Part shown: positions 25,222 through 33,422 of the stretch, in pieces | Layout: each line of letters starts with the position of its first letter | Position numbering within the stretch: the first letter of the stretch is position 1 | The notes under the pieces: generated by a model | The model's input: only the letters and a program-made list of their open reading frames with translations | Told to the model about the DNA's origin: nothing | Databases searched by the model: none | Source of the DNA: Pseudomonas sp. AKS31 | GTDB lineage: Bacteria; Pseudomonadota; Gammaproteobacteria; Pseudomonadales; Pseudomonadaceae | Direction of reading: 5' to 3' | NCBI RefSeq assembly: GCF_023634765.1 | Contig: NZ_JAMLFX010000005.1 | Coordinates: forward strand, 387,948-451,947 | Length of the DNA stretch: 64,000 bases | Translations under genes and position numbers: made by a program

Positions 25222-26416
25222 GATCTTGCACCTGGCGCTCGGCGTCTTGCAGGCGGGCGCGGGCCTTGTCGAGGATTTCGTTGGGGGTGTCGGCACGCCG
25301 TTCGAGTTTGTTGAGGTCCGCGCGGGCGTAGGCCAATTCGGTTTTCAACTGGCGAAGCTGGCTGTCGATCGGGCGTTTTTCGACGCGCACCAGGTCAGGC
25401 AATGGCTGATCACTTGTGGTTTCGGCGGCGTGCAGAGTCTGCTCGGCATCGTGCAGTGCTTGTTCCAGCGCGGCGATCTGCTCGGGGGCTGCTTCGGCGG
25501 TTTGGGCTTTTTTCAGTTCAGCGCGGCGCATGGCCAACTGGATTTTAGCCCGCTTCAAGTCGGCGTCTTTCGCCGGGGCCGTGACTGCAGGGGCAGGCGC
25601 TGCGCTGCTTTCAAGTTTCGCCAAGGCCTGCTCGGCCGCTTCGAACTGCTGCTGCAACACCATCAACTGTGTCTGCTGCTCGAAGGTCGGCGGATGGCCG
25701 AAAGCTTTCAACGATTTGTGCAATTGCGCACGGCTCATCGCTACATCGATCTTGGCTTTCTTCAGCGCCGCGTCGACGGTGGCCGCTTTCTGCGCCCGCA
25801 CTCGTTCCAATGCTGCCTGCACTGGATCCGTCGCGGTCACTTCAGGCTGCGCTGCCCGTTTCGCCCGCGCTTCACGTTCCGCCTGTTTCTGTTGTTCTTC
25901 GCGGTGCAAGCGCTCGTTGCGGCGCTCGAAGCGTTGACGCGCGTGATCGCGTTTGGCTGCGCGAGCACTTTGTTCGTCGAGACTGAAGGCGAGGCCGCCG
26001 ACGACCGGCAATGTACTCGGCGTCAATGGATGCATTTCGATGCAATCCACCGGACACGGTGCGACACACAGATCGCATCCGGTGCATTCGTCGATGATGA
26101 CCGTGTGCATCAGTTTCGCCGCGCCGACAATCGCGTCGATCGGGCAGGCCTGAATGCACTTGGTGCAGCCAATGCATTCGGCTTCACGAATGAATGCCAC
26201 TTGCGGCGGTGCCGAGCCGCGACTGATGTCCAGCTCCAGCACCGGCACTTTCAGCAGCTCGGCCAGCGCGGCGATGGTTTCGTCACCACCCGGCGGGCAC
26301 TTGTTGATTGGCTCGCCCTCGGCGATGCCTTGCGCGTACGGTTTGCATCCGGGATGGCCGCACTTGCCGCATTGGGTCTGCGGCAGGAGGGCATCGATGC
26401 GTTGAATCAGACTCAT
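25208..26416 (-). CDS. rnfB: Rnf complex subunit B with long RnfC-like C-terminal tail, no membrane anchor
   Basis: A 402-residue iron-sulfur protein; RnfB is normally about 190. Residues 1-50 hold the [4Fe-4S] motif with C16, C19, C24 and C40. Residues 81-121 hold two ferredoxin motifs (CIGCTKCIQACP and CTGCDLCVAPCP). The usual hydrophobic N-terminal anchor is missing: the protein begins MSLIQRIDALLPQTQ, the point where canonical RnfB has already left the membrane. Residues about 150-402 form an Ala/Lys/Glu/Gln-rich coiled coil with repeated LKKAKIDVAMSRAQL and LKRAKIQLAMRRAEL units, like the tail of gamma-proteobacterial RnfC. No separate rnfC lies nearby. Confidence 0.88.
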   Translation of the reverse strand: MSLIQRIDALLPQTQCGKCGHPGCKPYAQGIAEGEPINKCPPGGDETIAALAELLKVPVLELDISRGSAPPQVAFIREAECIGCTKCIQACPIDAIVGAAKLMHTVIIDECTGCDLCVAPCPVDCIEMHPLTPSTLPVVGGLAFSLDEQSARAAKRDHARQRFERRNERLHREEQQKQAEREARAKRAAQPEVTATDPVQAALERVRAQKAATVDAALKKAKIDVAMSRAQLHKSLKAFGHPPTFEQQTQLMVLQQQFEAAEQALAKLESSAAPAPAVTAPAKDADLKRAKIQLAMRRAELKKAQTAEAAPEQIAALEQALHDAEQTLHAAETTSDQPLPDLVRVEKRPIDSQLRQLKTELAYARADLNKLERRADTPNEILDKARARLQDAERQVQDHVAP

Positions 26417-26982
26417 GTTTTGATCAATCCACTGAATCCGAGAAAAATCACTGCGATCAGTCCAGCGCCGATCAGATCAATCGGCAGGCCACGAAAGGGC
26501 AGGGGTATATCGTTGTCGGCGGTGCGCTCGCGCAAATCGCTGAACAGGCTCAGCACCAGCCAGAAACCCAGCCCGGCACCGAGACTCAGCGCTGTCGCCT
26601 GCAGCAGACCTCGGTCGTTTTGCGCGTTGATCAGCGTCAGCCCGAGGACACCGGCGTTACCGAGCAATAACGGCCACAAACCTTCGAAGGGCAGATTAGG
26701 CAAGCCGCGCGCCAACAGTTTCAGCAGTGGTGCGATCAGCAAAACGCTCAACGGCAGAAATACGAACAATCGCAGGGCTTCAAGGTGAAACGGCACCAGC
26801 AACCAATGCCAGATCACGTAACCGCCTACACCGACGACCAGCATCACACACAACGTCGCCAACCCCAACGCATGCACCTGACGACGACTGCCCGCCAGCA
26901 GCGGATCGACGCCCAGCGGCCAGTGCAACACGAAGTTGTTGAGCAGCGCAGTACTGATCAGCGTAAGCACGAGTTCGGTCAT
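26413..26982 (-). CDS. rnfA: Rnf complex subunit A, divergent
   Basis: A 189-residue, six-helix inner-membrane protein. It aligns end to end with canonical RnfA: MTELVLTLISTALLNNFVL at the start, LGNAGVLGLTLINA in the middle, ALSLGAGLGFWLVLSLF and a GLIKT end. Both cysteines expected to ligate the intramembrane [2Fe-2S] cluster are replaced: position 26 is Asp (LGVDP for LGLCP) and position 110 is Ala (GNAGVLG for TNCIVLG). It is the first gene of the operon; its stop overlaps rnfB by 4 bp. Confidence 0.88.
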   Translation of the reverse strand: MTELVLTLISTALLNNFVLHWPLGVDPLLAGSRRQVHALGLATLCVMLVVGVGGYVIWHWLLVPFHLEALRLFVFLPLSVLLIAPLLKLLARGLPNLPFEGLWPLLLGNAGVLGLTLINAQNDRGLLQATALSLGAGLGFWLVLSLFSDLRERTADNDIPLPFRGLPIDLIGAGLIAVIFLGFSGLIKT

Positions 26983-27059
26983 GGTTCTGCCAGGGAAACG
27001 GGCGGCTGTGTCATAAGGTTAGGCATTATCCGGCACCCGCGAAGGGTGGGCCAGATATG

Positions 27060-27096
27060 AAAAATCCCACCGGCATGCGGGACACGCCGGTGGGAT
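27060..27096 (-). terminator. Terminator after metG
   Basis: ATCCCACCGGC pairs with GCCGGTGGGAT, followed by TTTTTC on the minus strand, 18 bases past the metG stop codon. Confidence 0.9.
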
Positions 27097-27113
27097 CGAT
27101 TTGTTGCAGGGCC

Positions 27114-29165
27114 TTACTTGATGCGTTGACCCGGCTTGGCGCCGCTGTCCGGGCTCAGCAGGTAGATTTCTTCACCGCCAGGGCCGGCCGCCATCACCAT
27201 GCCTTCGGAGATACCGAACTTCATTTTCCGTGGCTTGAGGTTGGCGATCATCATGGTCAGGCGCCCGTCGAGTTTCGACGGATCCGGGTAAGCGCTCTTG
27301 ATCCCGGAGAACACGTTGCGTTGCTCGTCACCGATGTCCAGTGTCAGGCGCAGCAGCTTGTCCGCACCTTCGACGTGTTCAGCCTTGACGATCAGGGCGA
27401 CGCGCAGGTCGATCGCCGCAAAGGCGTCGAAGTCGATTTCCGGCGACAGCGGATCCTTGGCCAGTTCGCCATTGCCCGCCGGGGCGGCTGCACCGGTGTC
27501 GGTCTGGCTGGCGGTCAGGTCTTCTTTCGAGGCATCGGTCATGGCTTGCACTTTTACCGGGTCGATGCGGGTCATCAACGGTTTGAATTCGTTCAACTGG
27601 TGGTTGGCCAGCAGCGTGGTGTGGTCGTTCCAGGTCAGCGGCGCGACGTTGAGGAACGCCTCGGCATCGGCGGCCAGCAACGGCAGTACCGGTTTGAGGA
27701 AAATCACCAGTTGGCGGAACAGGTTGATGCCGGTGGCGCAGATCGCCTGGACTTCATCCTGCTTGCCTTCCTGCTTGTTCAACGACCATGGCGCCTTGTC
27801 GGCGATCCAGGCGTTGGCGCGGTCGGCCAGGGCCATGGTTTCACGCATGGCGCGGGCGAAGTCACGGGCTTCATAGGCATCGGCAATGCCTGGCGCAGCA
27901 GCGAGGAAGGCCTCGGTCAGTTCCGGCGCGGCATTGTTGTCGACCAGCAGGCCGGCGTTACCCTTGTGAATGAAACCGGCGCAGCGGCTGGCGATGTTGA
28001 CCACTTTGCCGACCAGGTCGGAGTTGACCTTCTGCACGAAGTCTTCGAGATTCAGGTCGAGGTCATCAACGCCACGGCCCAGCTTGGCCGCGTAGTAGTA
28101 GCGCAGGTATTCCGGCGACAGGTGATCCAGATACGTGCGGGCCTTGATGAAGGTGCCGCGCGACTTGGACATCTTCTGACCGTTGACGGTCAGGTAGCCG
28201 TGCACGTTGATGCCGGTGGGCTTGCGGTAGCCCGCGCCTTCGAGCATGGCTGGCCAGAACAGCGCGTGGAAGTTAACGATGTCCTTGCCGATGAAGTGGT
28301 ACAGCTCGGCGGTGGAGTCCTTGCCCCAGAACGCGTCGAAGTCCAGCTCCGGCGTGCGGTCGCAGAGGTTCTTGAAGCTGGCCATGTAGCCGATCGGCGC
28401 ATCCAGCCACACGTAGAAATATTTGCCCGGCTCGCCCGGGATCTCGAAACCGAAGTACGGCGCATCGCGGGAGATATCCCACTGCTGCAGGCCGGCGTCC
28501 AGCCATTCGGCGATCTTGTTGGCCACGGCGTCTTGCAGAGTGCCGCTGCGGGTCCAGGTCTGCAGCATTTGCTGGAAGTCTGGCAGCTTGAAGAAGAAGT
28601 GCTGGGAATCCTTGAGCACCGGGGTGGCGCCGGAGATCGCCGACTTCGGATCCTTCAGGTCAGTCGGGGCGTAGGTCGCACCGCATTTTTCGCAGTTGTC
28701 GCCGTACTGGTCTTCAGTGCCGCATTTCGGGCAGGTGCCCTTGATGAAGCGGTCGGCCAGGAACATTTTCTTTTCCGGGTCGAAATACTGGGTGATCGAG
28801 CGCTGTGCGATGTGCCCGGCGTCACGCAGCTTGAGGTAGATCTGGCTCGACAGCTCACGGTTTTCTTCAGCGTGAGTGGAGTGGAAGTTGTCGAAGTCGA
28901 CCAGAAACTCGGCAAAGTCGGCGCTGTGTTCAGCCTGCACATTGGCGATCAACTGTTCCGGGGTGATGCCTTCTTTTTCCGCGCGCAGCATGATCGCCGA
29001 ACCGTGGGCGTCGTCGGCGCAGACATAAATGCACTGGTTGCCGCGATGCTTCTGGAAGCGCACCCACATATCGGTCTGGATATATTCCAGCATATGGCCA
29101 AGGTGAATCGAACCGTTGGCGTAGGGCAGGGCGCTGGTGACGAGGATCTTGCGTGGTTCGGACAT
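27114..29165 (-). CDS. metG: Methionyl-tRNA synthetase
   Basis: A 683-residue class I synthetase. The HIGH-type motif is HLGH in YANGSIHLGHMLEYI (residues about 15-29). A zinc knuckle with two CxxC pairs (CPKCGTEDQYGDNCEKCG) follows, and KMSKSRG is the second catalytic motif. The C-terminal 110 residues form the Trbp111-like tRNA-binding/dimerisation domain (IDLRVALIVKAEHVEGADKL). I chose ATG 29165 (MSEPRKILVTSALPY); the open frame to 29360 runs through a REP element and is not coding. Divergent from mrp. Confidence 0.96.
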   Translation of the reverse strand: MSEPRKILVTSALPYANGSIHLGHMLEYIQTDMWVRFQKHRGNQCIYVCADDAHGSAIMLRAEKEGITPEQLIANVQAEHSADFAEFLVDFDNFHSTHAEENRELSSQIYLKLRDAGHIAQRSITQYFDPEKKMFLADRFIKGTCPKCGTEDQYGDNCEKCGATYAPTDLKDPKSAISGATPVLKDSQHFFFKLPDFQQMLQTWTRSGTLQDAVANKIAEWLDAGLQQWDISRDAPYFGFEIPGEPGKYFYVWLDAPIGYMASFKNLCDRTPELDFDAFWGKDSTAELYHFIGKDIVNFHALFWPAMLEGAGYRKPTGINVHGYLTVNGQKMSKSRGTFIKARTYLDHLSPEYLRYYYAAKLGRGVDDLDLNLEDFVQKVNSDLVGKVVNIASRCAGFIHKGNAGLLVDNNAAPELTEAFLAAAPGIADAYEARDFARAMRETMALADRANAWIADKAPWSLNKQEGKQDEVQAICATGINLFRQLVIFLKPVLPLLAADAEAFLNVAPLTWNDHTTLLANHQLNEFKPLMTRIDPVKVQAMTDASKEDLTASQTDTGAAAPAGNGELAKDPLSPEIDFDAFAAIDLRVALIVKAEHVEGADKLLRLTLDIGDEQRNVFSGIKSAYPDPSKLDGRLTMMIANLKPRKMKFGISEGMVMAAGPGGEEIYLLSPDSGAKPGQRIK

Positions 29166-29270
29166 GTGGGGCTTCGCTACTTGATGAAACGGAGGTCGGC
29201 CACTATAAAGCGCTGGCGCATAATTTTCACCCTGTGCGCCTGTTTCATTGGATGAGCAACAGCAAAGATC

Positions 29271-29341
29271 AAAAGATCGCCGCCTTCGGCAGCTCCTGCA
29301 CATGATCCCCTGTAGGCGCTGCCGAAGACGGCGATCTTTTT
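29271..29341. repeat. REP pair (GATCGCAGCC family, diverged)
   Basis: Inverted units AAAAGATCGCCGCCTTCGG and complement in the divergent metG/mrp spacer. The central G of both arms carries compensating changes (CGCCGCC / GACGGCG), so pairing is largely kept. Confidence 0.85.
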
Positions 29342-29390
29342 CAGGTACGATACCCGCCATCTATTCCCAGTCTTGTTATCGGAGTTGCCC

Positions 29391-30485
29391 ATGAGCGCCG
29401 TCACTCGCGCAGCGGTGGAAGCCGTCCTCAGCCAATACACCGACCCTTACCTGAACCAGGACCCGGTCAGCGCCGGTTGCGTGAAGCACATCGAGATCGT
29501 CGGTGACCGCGTCAACGTGCAGCTGGAAATCGGTTACGCCGCCGGTCTGTTCAAGAGCGGCTGGGCGCAACTGCTGCAACTGGCCATCGAAAACCTCGAC
29601 GGCGTGGTTATCGCCAAGGTCGAAGTGACCAGCGTGATCGCCGCGCACAAGGCCCAGGCGCAGATTCCCGGGCTGGCCAACGTCAAGAACGTGGTCGCCG
29701 TGGCGTCCGGCAAGGGCGGTGTGGGCAAATCGACCACCGCCGCCAACCTCGCCCTGGCTCTGGCCCGTGAAGGCGCCAAGGTCGGTATTCTCGACGCCGA
29801 TATCTACGGCCCGAGCCAGGGCATCATGTTCGGCATTCCCGAGCGCACCCGCCCGGAGGTCAAGGACCAGAAGTGGTTCGTGCCGCTCAAGGCTCACGGC
29901 GTGGAGGTCATGTCGATGGCGTTCCTCACCGACGACAACACGCCGATGCTCTGGCGCGGGCCGATGGTCTCCGGGGCGCTGCTGCAATTGGTCACGCAAA
30001 CCGCGTGGGGCGATCTGGATTATCTGGTCATCGACATGCCGCCAGGCACCGGCGACATCCAGCTGACGCTCGCGCAGAAAGTCCCGGTGGCCGGCGCGGT
30101 GATCGTCACCACACCCCAGGATCTGGCTTTGCTCGACGCGCGCAAAGGCGTAGAAATGTTCCGCAAGGTCAACATTCCGGTGCTGGGCGTGGTGGAAAAC
30201 ATGGCCGTGCACATCTGCTCGAATTGCGGGCATGCCGAGCATCTGTTCGGTGAAGGCGGGGGCGAGAAGCTGGCGACCCAATACGGCGTTGAGCTGCTGG
30301 CCTCGCTGCCGCTGTCGATGCTGATCCGCGAGCAGGCCGATGGCGGCAAGCCGACGGTGATCGCCGAGCCGGACAGCCAGATTGCCATGGTCTATCAGGA
30401 GCTGGCCCGCCACGTTGGCGCGCGGATCGTGTTGCAGGAAGCGGCGACGCCGGCGATGCCGAATATCACCATCAGCGACGATTGA
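29391..30485 (+). CDS. apbC: Iron-sulfur cluster carrier, Mrp/ApbC family P-loop protein
   Basis: A 364-residue Mrp/NBP35 ATPase that carries [4Fe-4S] clusters to target enzymes. An N-terminal MIP18-like domain (residues about 1-85) precedes the deviant Walker A SGKGGVGKSTTAANLALAL (about 106-124). Switch motifs DADIYGPSQG and IDMPPGTGD follow, and the cluster-binding CSNCG supplies the CxxC pair. ATG 29391 is preceded by GGAG. It is divergent from metG, a conserved arrangement in gamma-proteobacteria. Confidence 0.94.
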   Translation: MSAVTRAAVEAVLSQYTDPYLNQDPVSAGCVKHIEIVGDRVNVQLEIGYAAGLFKSGWAQLLQLAIENLDGVVIAKVEVTSVIAAHKAQAQIPGLANVKNVVAVASGKGGVGKSTTAANLALALAREGAKVGILDADIYGPSQGIMFGIPERTRPEVKDQKWFVPLKAHGVEVMSMAFLTDDNTPMLWRGPMVSGALLQLVTQTAWGDLDYLVIDMPPGTGDIQLTLAQKVPVAGAVIVTTPQDLALLDARKGVEMFRKVNIPVLGVVENMAVHICSNCGHAEHLFGEGGGEKLATQYGVELLASLPLSMLIREQADGGKPTVIAEPDSQIAMVYQELARHVGARIVLQEAATPAMPNITISDD

Positions 30486-30509
30486 TGACTCAGCAACACT
30501 GAAAAAAAC

Positions 30510-30599
30510 TGTGGGAGCGAGCCTGCTCGCGAATGCGGTGTGTCAGACAACCAATGGGTTGAATGACACACCGCATTCGCGAGCAGGCTCGCTCCCACA
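30510..30599. repeat. 36-bp perfect inverted repeat
   Basis: Arms 30510-30545 and 30564-30599 are exact inverted copies beginning TGTGGGAGCGAGCCTGCTCG, with an 18-bp spacer that itself contains CAACC...GGTTG. It lies between convergent apbC and the SDR gene. The arm is longer than a standard REP unit; the GCGAGC core repeats within it. Confidence 0.9.
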
Positions 30600-30622
30600 T
30601 TTGGTTTTGTAGTGGGGGGGGG

Positions 30623-31381
30623 TTAGATGCGCAAGCCGCCATCCATCTCCAGAATCCGCCCGGTGTAGTAGTCGTTCTCGAAGATGTACGCCGCCGAATG
30701 GGCGATCTCTTCCGGCTTGCCCATGCGCTTGAGCGGGATTCCCGATGTCATTTTCTCCAGCGCTTCCGGCTTCATGCCCAGGGTCATCTCGGTTTCGATG
30801 AAGCCCGGTGCAATGCCCGCCACACGAATGCCATAGCGCGCCAGCTCTTTGGCCCAGGTCACCGTGGCTGCTGCCACACCAGACTTGGCCGCCGAGTAAT
30901 TGGTCTGGCCAACGTTGCCCGCACGCGAGATCGACGAGATATTGATGATCGCGCCGCTATTCTTCAGCTCGACCATTTTCGCCGCCACTTCACGGGTGCA
31001 GAGGAACACGCCGGTCAGGTTGACGTCGATCACCGCCTGCCACTGTGCCAGGCTCATCTTGGTCATTTCGCCGTCCTTGACCTTGAGCAGCAGGCCATCA
31101 CGGAGGATTCCGGCGTTGTTGATCAGGCCGTGGATCGCGCCAAAGTCGGCGGCGACCTGAGCGACCATGTGCTCGACCTGCTCTTCATTGGCCACGTTGC
31201 ACAGGTAACTGCGCGCCTCGATACCTTTGGCCTTGCAGGCCGCGACCGCGTCGTCGAGCTTTTCCTGATTGAGGTCGACCAGCGCGAGTCTGGCGCGTTT
31301 GCCGGCGAAATACTCGGCCATGGAACGGCCCAAACCCTGGCAACCGCCAGTGATAATGATTACTTTGTCGTTGAGTTGCAT
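30623..31381 (-). CDS. SDR-family oxidoreductase, FabG-like
   Basis: A 252-residue short-chain dehydrogenase. The cofactor motif is TGGCQGLGRSMAEYF (residues about 10-24), followed by NNAGILRDG, the catalytic serine in INISSISRAGNVG, and YSAAKSG with the Tyr-x-x-x-Lys pair. The aspartate in ALVDLNQEKL after strand 2 suggests NAD(H) preference. C-terminal GRILEMDGGLRI is typical. I chose ATG 31381 (MQLNDKVIIITGG); an ATG two codons earlier is also possible. Substrate unknown; fatty-acid synthesis is not implied because no fab genes are near. Confidence 0.88.
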   Translation of the reverse strand: MQLNDKVIIITGGCQGLGRSMAEYFAGKRARLALVDLNQEKLDDAVAACKAKGIEARSYLCNVANEEQVEHMVAQVAADFGAIHGLINNAGILRDGLLLKVKDGEMTKMSLAQWQAVIDVNLTGVFLCTREVAAKMVELKNSGAIINISSISRAGNVGQTNYSAAKSGVAAATVTWAKELARYGIRVAGIAPGFIETEMTLGMKPEALEKMTSGIPLKRMGKPEEIAHSAAYIFENDYYTGRILEMDGGLRI

Positions 31382-31545
31382 TTGCATGCCCCGATAGCTG
31401 GTCTGAGTCGTTTTTGTTTTCAGCAACGCCCGATCTGCACCGGCCGTGGCTGGAGTGCACATGAGAATTGCCCGCCGGCGTGACGGGGACTTGATCCCGG
31501 GCGCCTGTCCGTTTTTTCGACGGATTCTATTTAAGGAGTCATAAA

Positions 31546-32277
31546 TTGAGCGTTGAAGTGGCCAAGAATGCCCGAGAATTGCTTCTCAAGGAATACCGTG
31601 GAGTGCTGTCGACGCACTCGAAATCGATGCCCGGTTTTCCCTTTGGCTCCGTGGTGCCTTACTGCCTGGACGAGCAGGGCCGGCCGCTGATCCTGATCAG
31701 CCGCATTGCACAGCACACCCACAACCTGCAAAAAGACCCGAAGTGCTCGATGCTCGTCGGCGAGCGCGAGGCTGACGACGTACAAGCGGTGGGGCGCCTC
31801 ACTTATCTGGCCGAAGCGCAAAAGCTTGAAGACGCGGCTGCCATCGAAGCCGCCGCCGAGCGTTACTACCGTTATTTCCCGGATTCGCAGAATTACCACA
31901 AGGCCCACGATTTCGACTTCTGGGTGCTGAACCCGGTGCGTCACCGCTACATCGGCGGTTTCGGCGCGATTCACTGGGTCGATCAACTGACCTTGGCCAA
32001 CCCGTTCGCCGGCAAGGCTGAAATCAGCATGGTCGAGCACATGAACAGTGACCACGCCAAAGCCATCGCGCACTACGTCGACCTCGCCGGTCTGCCGAAA
32101 AGCGTGCCGGCGCAACTGGCCGGGATCGACACCGAAGGCATGCACCTGCGCATCGGTCAGGCGCTGTACTGGTTGCCGTTTCCGGCGCCTTGTCATACGC
32201 CGATACAAGTGCGTGAAGCCTTGGTTTCATTGGCTCACGCCGAGGTCTGGCCAAAAAATGAAGTGGCCGACGCTTGA
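31546..32277 (+). CDS. HugZ-like pyridoxamine-5'-phosphate-oxidase-fold protein
   Basis: 243 residues. An N-terminal split-barrel flavin- or haem-binding domain (residues about 5-140: LLKEYRGVLSTHS, FPFGSVVPYCLDEQG, HTHNLQKDPKCSMLV) is followed by a DUF2470-type domain (about 160-240: MVEHMNSDHAKAIAHYV). This is the architecture of HugZ-type haem-binding and haem-degrading proteins, though a haem role is unproven here. The start is TTG at 31546, preceded by AAGGAG eight bases upstream; no ATG or GTG serves better without trimming the domain. It ends 65 bp before fxsA. Confidence 0.85.
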   Translation: MSVEVAKNARELLLKEYRGVLSTHSKSMPGFPFGSVVPYCLDEQGRPLILISRIAQHTHNLQKDPKCSMLVGEREADDVQAVGRLTYLAEAQKLEDAAAIEAAAERYYRYFPDSQNYHKAHDFDFWVLNPVRHRYIGGFGAIHWVDQLTLANPFAGKAEISMVEHMNSDHAKAIAHYVDLAGLPKSVPAQLAGIDTEGMHLRIGQALYWLPFPAPCHTPIQVREALVSLAHAEVWPKNEVADA

Positions 32278-32342
32278 ATTCACGAAAGGGCGACGTCATC
32301 TAAGGCTTACTGCAAGGCATTTCTTGCGTTGAGGAAACTTTG

Positions 32343-32819
32343 ATGCGCCCTTTTCTGTTGCTCTTTCTGCTGTTTCCAGTGCTGGAGCTGTTCGTATTCG
32401 TCAAAGTGGCAGGCTCTATCGGGTTTTTCCCGGCCCTGCTGCTGATCATTCTCGGCTCGATGTTCGGCGTGTTCGTGCTGCGCGTCGCCGGTCTGGCCAC
32501 GGCCCTGCGTGCCCGTGAAAGCCTGAACCGCGGCGAATTGCCCGCGCAAACCATGCTCGAAGGGCTGATGCTGGCATTGGCCGGTGGCCTGTTGATCCTG
32601 CCGGGCTTCATCAGCGATGTGGTCGGTCTGGTCATGCTGCTGCCCATCAGCCGCCGGTTGCTGGCAAACAAGATGCGCCAGCGCGCCGAAGAACAGGCCA
32701 TGCGCCAGCGTGCGTTCGCCGACGACCTGCAACCCCGTGGCGGTCCCGCACCGCGTCAGCCTCTGGGCCGCGAGGGTGATGTGATCGAAGGCGAGTTCGA
32801 ACATCGCGACAGCAAGTAA
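32343..32819 (+). CDS. fxsA: FxsA-family membrane protein
   Basis: A 158-residue inner-membrane protein with four hydrophobic segments (about 4-22, 27-47, 72-90 and 92-105) and a basic, proline-rich cytoplasmic tail. The opening PFLLLFLLFPVLELFVFVKV and the helix GGLLILPGFISDVVGLVMLLP are the FxsA signature. In E. coli the gene, upstream of groES, relieves exclusion of phage T7 by F when overexpressed; its normal role is unclear. The same placement before groES is kept here, with a terminator and a heat-shock-type promoter between. Confidence 0.92.
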   Translation: MRPFLLLFLLFPVLELFVFVKVAGSIGFFPALLLIILGSMFGVFVLRVAGLATALRARESLNRGELPAQTMLEGLMLALAGGLLILPGFISDVVGLVMLLPISRRLLANKMRQRAEEQAMRQRAFADDLQPRGGPAPRQPLGREGDVIEGEFEHRDSK

Positions 32820-32830
32820 CGCCTCTCTCT

Positions 32831-32854
32831 ACACGGCACCTTCGGGTGCCGTGT
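32831..32854 (+). terminator. Terminator after fxsA
   Basis: ACACGGCACC-TTCG-GGTGCCGTGT stem followed by TCGTTT. Confidence 0.85.
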
Positions 32855-32908
32855 TCGTTTATGGACTGCTTTTGTGCAGAACATCAGTGAAAAATTTTTC
32901 GCCCCGCC

Positions 32909-32934
32909 CTTGTAATAAGCTTATGCGCCCTTAT
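32909..32934 (+). promoter_or_regulatory. Candidate sigma-32 promoter of groESL
   Basis: CTTGTAA (-35) and CCCTTAT (-10) separated by 12 bp resemble the heat-shock consensus CTTGAAA / CCCCATNT. It lies about 145 bp before groES. No CIRCE element (TTAGCACTC inverted repeat) is present, so control is by sigma-32 rather than HrcA. Confidence 0.55.
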
Positions 32935-33078
32935 GTATCGGTCACCGAAAGGTTTCCGGTATTGAACCGGACAGACTTCCGCGGTTCGCTCGACGAATCG
33001 CAACCGGCGCAGGCCGGATTTGTTAAACCCGCCGGGACTACACCGGCCGATGAAAACCACAATTAGGAGAGATCGACA

Positions 33079-33372
33079 ATGAAGCTTCGTCCTCTGCATG
33101 ACCGCGTCGTTATCCGTCGCAGCGAAGAAGAAAAGAAAACCGCTGGCGGTATCGTCCTGCCAGGTTCGGCTGCTGAAAAAGCCAACCACGGTGTGATTCT
33201 CGCTGTAGGCCCGGGCAAAGCTCTGGAAAACGGTGAAGTGCGCGCACTGTCCGTCAAGGAAGGCGACAAGGTTGTGTTCGGTCCTTACTCCGGCAGCAAC
33301 ACAGTGAAAGTCGACGGCGAAGACCTGCTGGTAATGAGCGAGAACGAAATCCTCGCTGTTATCGAAGGCTGA
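33079..33372 (+). CDS. groES: Co-chaperonin GroES
   Basis: A 97-residue GroES that caps the GroEL ring. The N terminus KLRPLHDRVVIRR, the mobile loop EEKKTAGGIVLPGSA (residues about 15-30) that binds GroEL, and the roof/C-terminal VDGEDLLVMSENEILAV are all canonical. Preceded by AGGAGAGA. It is 50 bp upstream of groEL in the same operon. Codon use is strongly biased, as expected for a highly expressed gene. Confidence 0.98.
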   Translation: MKLRPLHDRVVIRRSEEEKKTAGGIVLPGSAAEKANHGVILAVGPGKALENGEVRALSVKEGDKVVFGPYSGSNTVKVDGEDLLVMSENEILAVIEG

Positions 33373-33422
33373 TAACCCCGTTCATTTTCCCGCTACTACA
33401 AAGTATTTAAGGAATATCGATC

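Noticed and set aside
29166..29360. N-terminal extension of metG
   Set aside because: Runs through a REP element and Cys/Arg-rich low-quality sequence; the conserved start MSEPRKILVTSALPY is at 29165.
32820..33078. CIRCE/HrcA operator before groES
   Set aside because: No TTAGCACTC inverted repeat found; a sigma-32-like promoter fits instead.
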